A DNA stretch of 64,000 bases from NCBI RefSeq assembly GCF_000687915.1, contig NZ_JHZY01000002.1, positions 744,001-808,000 of the forward strand. Reading direction: 5' to 3'. Source of the stretch: Leeuwenhoekiella sp. MAR_2009_132. GTDB lineage: Bacteria; Bacteroidota; Bacteroidia; Flavobacteriales; Flavobacteriaceae. Positions 27,293 to 36,242 of the stretch are shown one piece after another. Positions within the stretch are counted from its first letter, which is position 1; each line of letters opens with the position of its first letter. Both the position numbers and the translations under genes were made by a program. Under the pieces are notes generated by a model. The model was not told the origin of the DNA. It saw nothing but the letters and a program-made list of their open reading frames with translations, and did not search any database.

Positions 27293-27828
27293 TGGGATGG
27301 TTATCTAAGAAAATATACAAAGCATTAGGTTGGCACATACGAGGTAGATTTCCTTCTGAAGTCAATAAAATGGTGGTTATCGCCGTACCTCATACGAGCT
27401 GGCATGATTTTTATATGGGAATTTTATTTAGAGGAACATTAGGCGAACGTATAAATTTTCTTGGTAAGAAAGAACTTTTTAAATGGCCTTTCGGGTTGTT
27501 TTTTAGAAGCCTGGGAGGAACTCCATTAAATCGTATAAAAGGTCAAAATCAAGTAGAGCAAATTGCAGCACTCTTTGATACCGAAGAAATATTTAGATTA
27601 GCGCTTTCGCCTGAAGGTACACGCAAAAAGGTAGAAACCTGGAAAACCGGATTTTATTATATCGCCTTAAAAGCACAGGTTCCTATTTTACCAATCACCA
27701 TGAATTTTAAAGATAAAGAGCACCACATAGGTTCACTATTTTACCCTACAGGTGATATTTCTAAAGATATGTTAGAATTGCGCCTTTTTTTTAAAAATAT
27801 ACAGGGTAAAATACCTGAGAAAAGTTAG
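27292..27828 (+). CDS. Lysophospholipid/1-acylglycerol-3-phosphate acyltransferase family protein
   Basis: 178 residues of the PlsC/LPLAT superfamily. The catalytic HxxxxD motif appears as PHTSWHDFYMG (His-x4-Asp), substrate motif GGTPLNR in block II, and SPEGTRKKVETWKTGFYYIA in block III (normally FPEGTR). Block IV PILPITMNF is present. It is short (usual 200-250) and lacks an obvious N-terminal membrane span. Transfers an acyl chain to a lipid acceptor; the acceptor is unknown. Coupled to kdsB. Confidence 0.88.
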   Translation: MGWLSKKIYKALGWHIRGRFPSEVNKMVVIAVPHTSWHDFYMGILFRGTLGERINFLGKKELFKWPFGLFFRSLGGTPLNRIKGQNQVEQIAALFDTEEIFRLALSPEGTRKKVETWKTGFYYIALKAQVPILPITMNFKDKEHHIGSLFYPTGDISKDMLELRLFFKNIQGKIPEKS

Positions 27829-28063
27829 TATTTTTCTAATTAAAACTGCTTTTACGCTCGAGAATAGCGTTAAACAATCTTAAGTATAGCATAAAAAATA
27901 GTTAAAGAAAATTATAGTTGTAATTACAAATAATTGATAGCTAATAACTTGAAATTTAGGGTCTAAAAGATTTAAGGTTTCACTTAAATTCAATTGAAAC
28001 CATATTTAATAATTCTGCGTTTATTAAATGAACAAAAAAATATTTTAAACTAAAATTCAATTT

Positions 28064-29083
28064 ATGAAAATTTCAAAACTTATTTATCTGGGAGCACTTG
28101 GTGCTTTTGCATTTACTTCATGTAGTGATGATGATGATAATACTACAGATATGAATACGGGTACAGCAGATTTATATGCTACAAGTCACACTGATGGGAA
28201 CGTTACAAAATATAATCTACTAACTAACGAAACTACTTTATATACTACAACTGCTACAGATGCAGAAGGTATTTATTACGCGCCAGAAGATGATAGTTTT
28301 ACAATTGCATCTAGAGGAGCCACTCAAACATCTTTACAAACTTATATTAGTATTAGTGACATTGTTTCTGCAACTGGGTCACTTAACGTTGATATTACCG
28401 GTCCTGCTGCCTTACAGAGTCCAAGAGATTTAGCAGTAAGCGGTAATTTTTATGTAGTTGCAGATAATACAACAAACAATAATAGATTATTTGTTTTTGA
28501 ACGTACTAATAGTGGTTTTACTTTAAGTAGAACACTTAACGTTGATTTCCCACTTTGGGGTATTGAGTTTGTAAACAATGATTTGTACGCGGTAGTTGAT
28601 AATAAAAGTGAATTAGCAGTTTTTAGCAACTTTCTGTCAAGTAATACTTCAGATGCGGCTATCACTGCTTCTAAAAGAGTAGTTATAGAAGGTATAGTAC
28701 GTACGCACGGTCTTGATTTTGATGGTGATACTATGGTAATGACAGATATTGCACAAGCAGCTAATACAGCAGCAGGTTTTGATACTGATGGTGCAATACA
28801 CGTAATAACTAACTTTAGCTCTAAGTTTAATGCGGTAGCTAATGGTGGTACATTAGCACTTACAGATCAAATACGTATATCTGGTGCTTCTACATTACTG
28901 GGTAATCCTGTAAATGTTGTTTACGATGCAGATGCAGATGCAGTTTATGTTGCAGAACTAGCTAATGGTGGAGGTAGAGTATTAGCTTTTACTTCAGTAT
29001 CTAGCAATACGTCTGGTACTGCTACTCCGGTAGTGAATAACATGCTTTCTGGAGTATCGTCTTTATACCTTTATAAAAATTAA
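28064..29083 (+). CDS. Surface-lipoprotein candidate, beta-propeller-like
   Basis: 339 residues starting MKISKLIYLGALGAFAFTSC with a lipobox ending at Cys20, followed at once by SDDDDNTTD. Acidic residues right after the lipidated Cys form the Bacteroidota lipoprotein export signal, so surface exposure is likely. The rest shows repeated strand-turn units (DLYATSHTDGNVTKYNLLTN; LAVSGNFYVVADNTTNNNRL; DLYAVVDNKSELAVFS; GLDFDGDTMVMTDIAQA; NVVYDADADAVYVAE) like an NHL/LVIVD-type beta-propeller. No catalytic motif. Preceded by 235 nt of AT-rich intergenic DNA and followed by a terminator. Confidence 0.72.
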   Translation: MKISKLIYLGALGAFAFTSCSDDDDNTTDMNTGTADLYATSHTDGNVTKYNLLTNETTLYTTTATDAEGIYYAPEDDSFTIASRGATQTSLQTYISISDIVSATGSLNVDITGPAALQSPRDLAVSGNFYVVADNTTNNNRLFVFERTNSGFTLSRTLNVDFPLWGIEFVNNDLYAVVDNKSELAVFSNFLSSNTSDAAITASKRVVIEGIVRTHGLDFDGDTMVMTDIAQAANTAAGFDTDGAIHVITNFSSKFNAVANGGTLALTDQIRISGASTLLGNPVNVVYDADADAVYVAELANGGGRVLAFTSVSSNTSGTATPVVNNMLSGVSSLYLYKN

Positions 29084-29110
29084 ATTATTAGCAGTTTAAT
29101 AAATTTTAAA

Positions 29111-29138
29111 GCGCGGTCGTTGACCGCGGTTTTTTTTA
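29111..29138. terminator. Bidirectional-position terminator after the lipoprotein gene
   Basis: Stem CGCGGTC (29112-29118) / GACCGCG (29122-29128) with a 3-nt loop, followed by a run of eight or more T on the plus strand; between convergent genes. The left A-rich flank is weaker. Confidence 0.85.
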
Positions 29139-29762
29139 TGCTTTAAACACAAAATATTCTTTAAATATGTTGAGTTCTTTAAACCCAAATTTGTCTTTTA
29201 TAAACTGTAATGCCTTTTCAGTATAGAAAAAAGTATGGGTAAAATCATTTTTGTACCACCAGTTTTCAAAATTAATAGAATCAGATAGCAAATTAGTTTT
29301 ACAATATAATTTAGCGTCAGGTTTTAAGAGCGTACGCAGCTTAGTGAATTCTAAATTGGGGTTATGAAAATGTTCTATTACCTCGCAACAAATTATATAA
29401 TCATAGGTTTTATCTAAAAGTGAAGCGTCGTTTGAATAAAACGGATCGTAAGGCTTTACAATATAGCTCTGTTCTTGCAAATAGGAGGTAAGTACAGGAT
29501 TAGGCCCCGAACCATAATCTAAGCCAATATTTTCTGGATTTTGATCTTTAAAAACGGCATCGAGAAGTGGCTTTAGGAAATTTAAATATCCACTATTATC
29601 TGAAGTGTTCTCGTGCTTATCATACCGCTCTTTTTCCTTGGTATAGGTTGGAAAATCTGAGGTGTCTAAAAAAACAGATGCACAATTCGTGCATCTGTTA
29701 TAATTTCTATTTTGAAAGCTACCCAAGAAATCAGCACTGTGATTACATAGTAGACATTGCAT
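29136..29762 (-). CDS. Class I SAM-dependent methyltransferase with N-terminal zinc ribbon
   Basis: 208 residues. N-terminus CLLCNHSADF...CTNCASVF looks like a zinc ribbon (CxxC twice, residues about 3-32), as in methyltransferases with a rubredoxin-like head. The SAM loop is GLDYGSGPNPVLTSYL (about 79-94), followed by KPYDPFY, YDYIICCEVIEHFHNPNLEF (motif II/post-II) and LRTLLKPDAKLYCKTN. Substrate unknown. The gene starts 14 nt after the DUF349 stop on the same strand. Confidence 0.85.
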   Translation of the reverse strand: MQCLLCNHSADFLGSFQNRNYNRCTNCASVFLDTSDFPTYTKEKERYDKHENTSDNSGYLNFLKPLLDAVFKDQNPENIGLDYGSGPNPVLTSYLQEQSYIVKPYDPFYSNDASLLDKTYDYIICCEVIEHFHNPNLEFTKLRTLLKPDAKLYCKTNLLSDSINFENWWYKNDFTHTFFYTEKALQFIKDKFGFKELNIFKEYFVFKA

Positions 29763-29776
29763 AGCTTGGGTTTAAA

Positions 29777-31807
29777 TTAGTAAAGTGTTTTTAGCTTTTT
29801 TAATTTTGCTTTCCAGATTTCTAATGTTTTTTTGTGCTCAGCAATATTTTTATGTACTTCTTTAACTAAAGGATTGTCGTCTGCCACGTGTTGAAAGAAA
29901 CCAAGATTATTTTCTAATTGATTTATTTCAGCTTTGCTTTCTTCAATTTTCTTAGTTATAAAAAAGCGCTCTTTATTTAAAGCGTGATCTCCATCTTGAT
30001 CTGCTAGTGATGCTACACGGTTATCATATTTAATAAGTTCTGCATCTTTTCTGCTGAGATCTAAAGTTTTAAATAAGCCATCTAGCACTTTATTAAAATC
30101 CTGATCTATACTTTTCTTAGAATGGGGTACACGACCGGTATCTTTCCATTCTTTAATAATGGCTTTAATCTCTTTAAGGTTTTCTTCAGGAGTACCTTCA
30201 AGTTTAATACCTTTTGTTTTTTCTAATAGGGTGATTTTCTTTTCAAGATTAACTTTCTCTTCTTCAAGAATTTCATTCTTTTCAGCGTGGAGGCGATCAA
30301 AGAAATGGTTGCATGCTTTTTTAAAGCGTTTCCATATTTTATCGCTGTCTTTTCTAGGTACGTGTCCTATTTTTTTCCAATCTGCCTGAATACGTTTCAT
30401 TAAGTCAATGGTTGTTTGCACATCTTCATTGTCTTTATTGTCTTCAGCTAATTGTATTAGATCAATTTTCTTCTGAAGGTTGTCGTATTGCTCTTTCTTT
30501 TGATCTTTGTAGAATCCGTTCTTTTTATGATTAAATTCTCTGGTGGCCTTTTTAAATGACCTCCAGGTAGGTTCATTATCTTTTTTAGGAACTTTACCTA
30601 TTTCAAAAAAGGATTCTCTCAATAAATTTACTTCCTTCATCTGCTTTTGCCAACCGCCGTGTGAAGTAGGTGGTTTTGCAGCAATTGCTTCAATCTTAGA
30701 AATAACTTCTTCTTTCTTTTCTAAATTCTCTTCAAAAACTTTATCAATATTCCTAAAATACTCCTGACGTGCATCATGAATTTTCTTAGTAGCATTGCTA
30801 AATTTCTCCCAGATTTCTTCTCTATATTCTTTAGAAACAGGTCCTATTTCTTCTTTCCAGATTTTATGAAGCATCTGTAACTCTTTGAAGGCTCTATTTA
30901 CGTCAGACTCTTTAGTAAGTTCTTCTGCCTGCTCTATGAGTTTTAATTTTTTATCTAAGTTATCCTTAAAATCTTTATCTCTAAACTCTCTATTAAGATG
31001 TAAAAAATCATAGAAATTCTCTACGTGATGGTGGTAATTATTCCAAACGAGATTGTAGCGGTCACGCGGGATGTTACCTGCATTACGCCAGCGGTCTTGT
31101 ATGTCTTTAAATTTATCAAACGTGGTGTTAATGCTATCTTCACCACCTAATTCATTTTTTAAATCTTTTAACTCTTCAATAAGTGCCGTACGCGTCTCTA
31201 AATTTGCATTAAGGTCTTTCTTTAGATTTTGATAATAATGGTTGCGTTTATCACGGTATTCGTAATACAGGGAATTGAAGTCTTTTTTTAACGGATTATA
31301 ATATCTGAAATCAATTATATTCCCACCTTCTTCAAGAAACTTGTCTTTAGCCTCGTCCTGCTCTTCTTCAAATTTTGCGATGAAAGAGGCTCTTAAGTCA
31401 TTTACGTGCTCTTTAATTGCCTGAACGTTGTATTTATTGAGGAGATTTTTAAATTCTTTTATAAGCTCTTCTTTACTTAAGCTATCATAATCTTTATGCG
31501 GAATAGTATCACGTTCTGAAATGCTCTCGTCTTCTACATCTTTGCTAAGTGCAGTTTCGAGATCTTCATTTTCTTCATCTTCATCCTCATCTTCAACTAC
31601 AAAGTCTTCATCATCTTCTGTGCTTTTTGCAGCTTGTATTACAGCTATAGACTCCGTAGTGAGTGCATCATCTTGATTTTCAGTAGCGTGGTCTTGTTGA
31701 TCATCATTTGTGGGAACAGCGTTCTCAGAAGACTCTGGTTTCAAAGCTTTATCTTTAATCTCTTCGGTTTGCTTTTCGGTCTTAGATGCTTTGTTTTCTT
31801 CAGACAT
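29777..31807 (-). CDS. DUF349 repeat protein, acidic and coiled-coil rich
   Basis: 676 residues from the ATG giving MSEENKASKTEKQ; a TTG 9 nt upstream is less likely. The first ~125 residues are strongly acidic and disordered (DEDFVVEDEDEDEENEDLE). At least five DUF349 repeats follow, each with W-x3-G-x-[VI]-P then W-x-x-[FY]: WRNAGNIPRDRYNLVW, WKEEIGPVSKEYREEIW, FEIGKVPKKDNEPTW, WKKIGHVPRKDSDKIW, WKDTGRVPHSKKS. Function is not established; such proteins are large helical proteins of Bacteroidota. Cytoplasmic. It lies between aroE and the methyltransferase. Confidence 0.85.
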   Translation of the reverse strand: MSEENKASKTEKQTEEIKDKALKPESSENAVPTNDDQQDHATENQDDALTTESIAVIQAAKSTEDDEDFVVEDEDEDEENEDLETALSKDVEDESISERDTIPHKDYDSLSKEELIKEFKNLLNKYNVQAIKEHVNDLRASFIAKFEEEQDEAKDKFLEEGGNIIDFRYYNPLKKDFNSLYYEYRDKRNHYYQNLKKDLNANLETRTALIEELKDLKNELGGEDSINTTFDKFKDIQDRWRNAGNIPRDRYNLVWNNYHHHVENFYDFLHLNREFRDKDFKDNLDKKLKLIEQAEELTKESDVNRAFKELQMLHKIWKEEIGPVSKEYREEIWEKFSNATKKIHDARQEYFRNIDKVFEENLEKKEEVISKIEAIAAKPPTSHGGWQKQMKEVNLLRESFFEIGKVPKKDNEPTWRSFKKATREFNHKKNGFYKDQKKEQYDNLQKKIDLIQLAEDNKDNEDVQTTIDLMKRIQADWKKIGHVPRKDSDKIWKRFKKACNHFFDRLHAEKNEILEEEKVNLEKKITLLEKTKGIKLEGTPEENLKEIKAIIKEWKDTGRVPHSKKSIDQDFNKVLDGLFKTLDLSRKDAELIKYDNRVASLADQDGDHALNKERFFITKKIEESKAEINQLENNLGFFQHVADDNPLVKEVHKNIAEHKKTLEIWKAKLKKLKTLY

Positions 31808-31892
31808 TTCTTTCAATGTTAAGGTGCTTAATTTATTGAGTTAAAGATACTATTAACTGTTCAAATAGCAAGAGCCCCTTATTTGATAGCGA

Positions 31893-32630
31893 TTAATTCC
31901 AGATTTCCCAGGCAGCTTCAGCTTGTAATTTCAACATTTCTAGTCCGTTGGCTGTTTTTGCACCTTGCTCTCTACCATTTTTTAAAAATTGCGTTTCAGC
32001 AGGATTATACACCAAATCGTAAAGTAAATGATCTTTTGTAAGTACACGATAAGGAAGTTTAGGACATTCTAAAATATTAGGATGTGTTCCCACCGGAGTA
32101 GTATTTATTAAAAGTGTGTATTTTGATAAAATGGCACCGTTAAGTTCGTTGTATGAAAATTGTCCTTTTTTAGGCGTACGTGATACAAATTTATAGGAGA
32201 TGTCTTCTAATTCTAAGGCGTAAGCAATTGCTTTAGACGCGCCTCCTGTGCCTAATATTAATGCGTGATTGTGACTTTTTTGATTTAAAAATGGTTGTAG
32301 TGATTTTCTAAATCCAATATAATCTGTATTAAAGCCTTTTAATTTTCCATTTTGCTGCCGCTTAATCGTATTTACAGCACCTATTGCACTAGCATGCTTA
32401 TTCATCTCATCAAGAAATGGAACCACAGTTTGTTTATAGGGTATCGTCACGTTAAACCCAATACAATCTTTTCTTTTCTGAAAAAGTTCTTTTATTTCCT
32501 CAGGAGACTTACAATCAAAATTAGAATAAGTTCCCTCAATAGTTTCTTTTTTGAATTTTTCATTAAAGTAAACTCTTGAAAAAGAATAATCAATATTCTT
32601 ACCTATTAGCCCCAATTTAATCATATGCAT
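31893..32630 (-). CDS. aroE: Shikimate 5-dehydrogenase
   Basis: 245 residues; reduces 3-dehydroshikimate with NADPH in chorismate synthesis. Motifs: KLGLIGKNIDYSFSRVYFNE, GFNVTIPYKQTVVPFLDE (catalytic Lys), GAVNTIKR, GFNTDYIGFRKSL, the nucleotide loop LILGTGGASKAIAYAL and INTTPVG. Slightly short for AroE (usual 260-280), normal for flavobacteria. Either ATG at 32630 or the one two codons later could be the start. A TATCTTTG promoter box lies about 53 nt upstream, so it may also be transcribed apart from the DUF368 genes. Confidence 0.93.
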   Translation of the reverse strand: MHMIKLGLIGKNIDYSFSRVYFNEKFKKETIEGTYSNFDCKSPEEIKELFQKRKDCIGFNVTIPYKQTVVPFLDEMNKHASAIGAVNTIKRQQNGKLKGFNTDYIGFRKSLQPFLNQKSHNHALILGTGGASKAIAYALELEDISYKFVSRTPKKGQFSYNELNGAILSKYTLLINTTPVGTHPNILECPKLPYRVLTKDHLLYDLVYNPAETQFLKNGREQGAKTANGLEMLKLQAEAAWEIWN

Positions 32631-32682
32631 TACTAGAATTACACCTTGTTTTTTACAAGTAATTAATTACAATATTAAATGT

Positions 32683-32690
32683 CAAAGATA
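32683..32690 (-). promoter_or_regulatory. Predicted -7 promoter box of aroE
   Basis: TATCTTTG on the minus strand matches TAnnTTTG in the short gap between the DUF368 stop and aroE. No -33 TTTG at standard distance. Confidence 0.45.
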
Positions 32691-32704
32691 CCCTTTTTAT
32701 TTGG

Positions 32705-33721
32705 TTAGGCGCGGGTGTTTTCCCCGTATTTACCTAGCGCCATAACACTTACTATACCAATAAATATAAAAATTGTCGCGATTATATTTTCAGTAGAAAA
32801 CTGTGTGGGTATAAACCGATCATAATTGGTAAGAATGGGATCGCCTACGCGATCATAATTAATTTCGCCTAGAGTATTTGTTTCAAAGATGGGCCTTTTC
32901 CAGGGCCAAACAACTCCTAAAGAACCGGTAATAAAACCTATAATAGCAGCATTTGTCTGATTTTTAAATCTTTTTAAAAGAAAAGCCAGAAAATTAGATA
33001 AGGTTACTAAACCTGTAGCAGAACCTAAAGTGAATATTGCCAATACTTTTAATAAGCGTATTCTGAAGGGATTGTTAATAAATGAAAAGTCACCGCGTAT
33101 AAGATCTGAAATGGTATCAAATAAAGCATTTACAGAGTCTACGAGTAATAGGACATAATTGCCTAGTAAAATTAATATAAATGATCCCGAAAGGCCGGGC
33201 AAGGTCATCCCTGAGACACCTATTATTCCACAAAAGAACACAAAAATTAAATTATCATTCTGTGTAGCGGGTTTTAATAAACTTATACCTATACCCGCTA
33301 CAATACCTAAACATAAAATAATAAGATTAGCACGCGACCACTCATTAAAGTCTTTAGCTATTATATAAACACTACCTATAATCATCCCAAAAAAAGCACT
33401 CCATACATAGAGCGGATAGTGCTCAATTGCGATATCTAAGATTTTTGAAACACTAAAATAACTAATAATCATGCCGAAAATCAGCAAGAATAGAAACCTG
33501 CCATTAACATAACGTGCAAAACTTCTAATACGACCTCCCAGAAGTAATTTAAAAGCTGTTTTGTTTACTTTTTGAAGCGAGTAAATAAATTCTTCATAAA
33601 AACCAGCTACATAAGCGACCACACCTCCAGATACGCCCGGCACTTTATTAGCCGCGCCCATGGCGAGACCTTTTAGAACCAGCCAGATTTTATCTGATAG
33701 GGTACGGTGTTTAGATTCCAT
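32705..33721 (-). CDS. DUF368 membrane protein, second copy (polyprenyl-phosphate translocase family)
   Basis: 338 residues from the ATG giving MESKHRTLSDKIW; a TTG 21 nt upstream is rejected. About eight or nine membrane segments. Signature GLAMGAANKVPGVSGGVVAY at the N-terminus and GMTLPGLSGSFILILLGNY in the second half are the inverted-repeat DUF368 motifs. DUF368 (PopT) proteins are reported undecaprenyl-phosphate translocases that return the carrier lipid for peptidoglycan and O-antigen synthesis. It overlaps the paralogue upstream by 11 nt, so both are made from one mRNA. Confidence 0.9.
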   Translation of the reverse strand: MESKHRTLSDKIWLVLKGLAMGAANKVPGVSGGVVAYVAGFYEEFIYSLQKVNKTAFKLLLGGRIRSFARYVNGRFLFLLIFGMIISYFSVSKILDIAIEHYPLYVWSAFFGMIIGSVYIIAKDFNEWSRANLIILCLGIVAGIGISLLKPATQNDNLIFVFFCGIIGVSGMTLPGLSGSFILILLGNYVLLLVDSVNALFDTISDLIRGDFSFINNPFRIRLLKVLAIFTLGSATGLVTLSNFLAFLLKRFKNQTNAAIIGFITGSLGVVWPWKRPIFETNTLGEINYDRVGDPILTNYDRFIPTQFSTENIIATIFIFIGIVSVMALGKYGENTRA

Positions 33722-34691
33722 TCTTTTGTTTAGAATTGGCAAAACGTTCTAATAAGAAAATAGTCAAAAAGCCTATTACAGCCAGTATAATTACAGCAAT
33801 AATTTGTGGGTTGCCTTCAAAATTCTGAGGTAAAATGCTTTTCTCTAATAACGCAACTTCTTTACCGTGAGAATTTGTACGGTAAGAGAGTACTTCTTTC
33901 CAGGGCCAAACTTTATTAAGCGCACCTATCATAAATCCTGTTAGTAGGGCAAGGGTTAAATTCTGATGATTTTTAAATAAATAGGTAAGTACCTTTGAAA
34001 ATGCTTTTAAACCAATTATACATCCCAACATAAAGAGAAGTAATTTTAATGCTGCGTCTTTGATCATGGCAAAGTCCATTGCTATTAAGCCATCTACAAA
34101 ATTGCGAACGGTACCTAAAACAATGCTATATGATCCTAATAGAAGAAGAATAAAAGATCCTGATATACCCGGTAAAATCATGGCAATAATTGCGATGAAT
34201 CCACTTAAAAAAATAAACCAGTTACTGGCTCCTGCGCTTAACGGTTCTGCAATTGTGATGTAATATGAGAACGCAATACCTATGATGCCAGTTATAAAAA
34301 CACCTATAGAATAGCTTTGTATTTGTTTTCCTATATAAACAATACTGGCTACAATTAATCCAAAAAAGAAGCCCCACAGCAAAAGTGGTTGTTCTTCTAG
34401 TAAATAGGTTATGAGTTTTGCAAGCGATAAGATACTTATAGCTACGCCAAGAAAGAGTGCACCTAAGAATTTAAGGTTATATTCTTCAGCCGCATTAGAA
34501 AAACCGTGTTTCTTCCAATATTTAAAGAAAGAAATATCAAGTTTATCTATCGTGGCAATAAGTTCTTCATAAATGCCGGCAATAAATGCTATAGTACCTC
34601 CAGAAACCCCGGGAACTACATCTGCAGCACCCATAGCTAAGCCTTTTAAAGTAACTACCGCATAGTTAAGTAGTGATCTGTTTTGAGACAT
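33711..34691 (-). CDS. DUF368 membrane protein, first copy (polyprenyl-phosphate translocase family)
   Basis: 326 residues. Same layout as the next gene: GLAMGAADVVPGVSGGTIAF at about 15-34 and AMILPGISGSFILLLLGSYS at about 176, with roughly eight membrane segments. The first motif keeps the canonical AADVVPGVSGGT, while the second copy has AANKVPGVSGGV, so the two paralogues have diverged at the likely substrate pocket. Heads the DUF368-DUF368 pair, following the TPR gene by 37 nt. Inner membrane. Confidence 0.9.
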   Translation of the reverse strand: MSQNRSLLNYAVVTLKGLAMGAADVVPGVSGGTIAFIAGIYEELIATIDKLDISFFKYWKKHGFSNAAEEYNLKFLGALFLGVAISILSLAKLITYLLEEQPLLLWGFFFGLIVASIVYIGKQIQSYSIGVFITGIIGIAFSYYITIAEPLSAGASNWFIFLSGFIAIIAMILPGISGSFILLLLGSYSIVLGTVRNFVDGLIAMDFAMIKDAALKLLLFMLGCIIGLKAFSKVLTYLFKNHQNLTLALLTGFMIGALNKVWPWKEVLSYRTNSHGKEVALLEKSILPQNFEGNPQIIAVIILAVIGFLTIFLLERFANSKQKNGI

Positions 34692-34728
34692 TGGTTGTAT
34701 TGGTTATGCCTCAAATGTAAGAAAACAA

Positions 34729-36126
34729 TTAAGAATTCTTGGCGCGCTTTATTTTTTCTAATACAGATCTTTTAGCATAGGCAAAGGGAAACAACTCTTC
34801 AAGAATAATATCAAACTCGGTATCTATTTTTAAAGCATTTTCTAGGTGAAAATGGCCTTTGTCGTCTTCTCCTAAAGTAAAATATAGGCCAGAAAGTCTA
34901 TATTCAATCTCTGGAGATTCGGCATAAAAAGCTTGTGCTTCAATAAGATTTTGCACGGCTGTATCTAACTCTCCTAAATTGATTAAAATGTCACAACGTG
35001 TTAACCAGGTATCCAGTTCATAATTACCCAGTTCTAATGTTTTGCTGTAACCGCGTTCTGCTTCTTCATAAAACTTAAGGCGATTATTTATTTTAGCATA
35101 TCGTTTCCAATACAATACATTATCCTCATCTATATTAATGGCTTTGTTGATGTAATACAGCGCATTTTGATAGTCCATCTTTTTAGTATAGAAATCAGTA
35201 ATAGCTATCCATCCTTTATCTAAAAGTGGATCTTCCTTTACAGTTTTTAAAAAGTAGGTTATAGCAAGATCGTCTGCGTGTAACTTCTGGTAACATTTAC
35301 CCATGCGTAAGTAGGCAAAAGAAGTAGGATCGTCTAGCCCTAGCGTAATTTGGTAATTTTCAATCGCTTCATTGTATTTACCTAATTTCTCAAGTACTTT
35401 ACCTTTTTCAAAATAAGCGCCAATAAATGTATCGTCACTAATAATTGCAAAGTCAAAAGCGGCAAGCGCTTTTTGATAATTTTTTAAATCAAAATATTGC
35501 TTGCCTACTTGATGCCAGGCCACTTCACAATAGGGATTATTGTCCAAAAACATATTGAGGTAGTCTATTGCCTCTTGATGCTGCTCAAGAAAATCAAAGC
35601 AATAAATAACATTATAAAGCGCAGAATAATCGTCTTCATCAACTTCAATGCATTTCATAAAGTTGAGTTTAGCATTTTGATAATCATCCATAAACAGATA
35701 TTCCATACCTATTAAAGAATAAATATCTGCATCGTCATCGGTAAGTTCTAGCGCAATTTCTAAAAGCTCAATTGCTTTTAGGTGATCATCCTGTTTAGAA
35801 TATATATTTGCTTTCTGAATATAAACCTCTTCATTCTGTGGTTCTAATTCATATAATTCTGCCAATAATCGATCTGCATCTTCAAGCTTATCCTCAAAAA
35901 TTAAAATTTCTATTTTAAATAATTTAAGGTTTGAAGATGAGGGGTGCTGGTCAAGACCAAGCTTAACTGCTTTTTTTGCCAAAGCAATTTTACCATTTTC
36001 GAGGTAATGGTTTACAATATTTTCAAAATCATCCGAATCGAAGAAAAGAACATCATTTGTCTTTAACATAGATTCAAAACGGGTGAGTGGGAAATTATCT
36101 TCTTCGTGTTCTTGATTAAACTTCAT
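34729..36126 (-). CDS. Tetratricopeptide-repeat protein
   Basis: 465 residues, no signal peptide. About ten TPR units can be counted by the W/G/Y/A-F/A-P spacing, for example AYFEKGKVLEKLGKYNEAIENYQITLGLD-type units, NALYYINKAINIDEDNVLYW and ERGYSKTLELGNYELDTWL. Likely a protein-binding scaffold; no enzyme domain. Widespread in flavobacteria upstream of DUF368 genes. Partners unknown. Confidence 0.88.
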   Translation of the reverse strand: MKFNQEHEEDNFPLTRFESMLKTNDVLFFDSDDFENIVNHYLENGKIALAKKAVKLGLDQHPSSSNLKLFKIEILIFEDKLEDADRLLAELYELEPQNEEVYIQKANIYSKQDDHLKAIELLEIALELTDDDADIYSLIGMEYLFMDDYQNAKLNFMKCIEVDEDDYSALYNVIYCFDFLEQHQEAIDYLNMFLDNNPYCEVAWHQVGKQYFDLKNYQKALAAFDFAIISDDTFIGAYFEKGKVLEKLGKYNEAIENYQITLGLDDPTSFAYLRMGKCYQKLHADDLAITYFLKTVKEDPLLDKGWIAITDFYTKKMDYQNALYYINKAINIDEDNVLYWKRYAKINNRLKFYEEAERGYSKTLELGNYELDTWLTRCDILINLGELDTAVQNLIEAQAFYAESPEIEYRLSGLYFTLGEDDKGHFHLENALKIDTEFDIILEELFPFAYAKRSVLEKIKRAKNS

Positions 36127-36242
36127 ACACGGTTTTTTTAAAAATTTCTGCCAACATAAAAGTAAAAAGGAACAGCAACAGCCCTAATCAATTTTAGTAT
36201 TGTTGTTAACAAAATAATCAACAATTGAGCCTAAACTTAAAA

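Noticed and set aside
31634..31822. Antisense open frames inside the DUF349, UvrA, OstA-like and 691-residue genes
   Set aside because: These are frame shadows with no homology-like pattern, no ribosome-binding site and no own promoter box.
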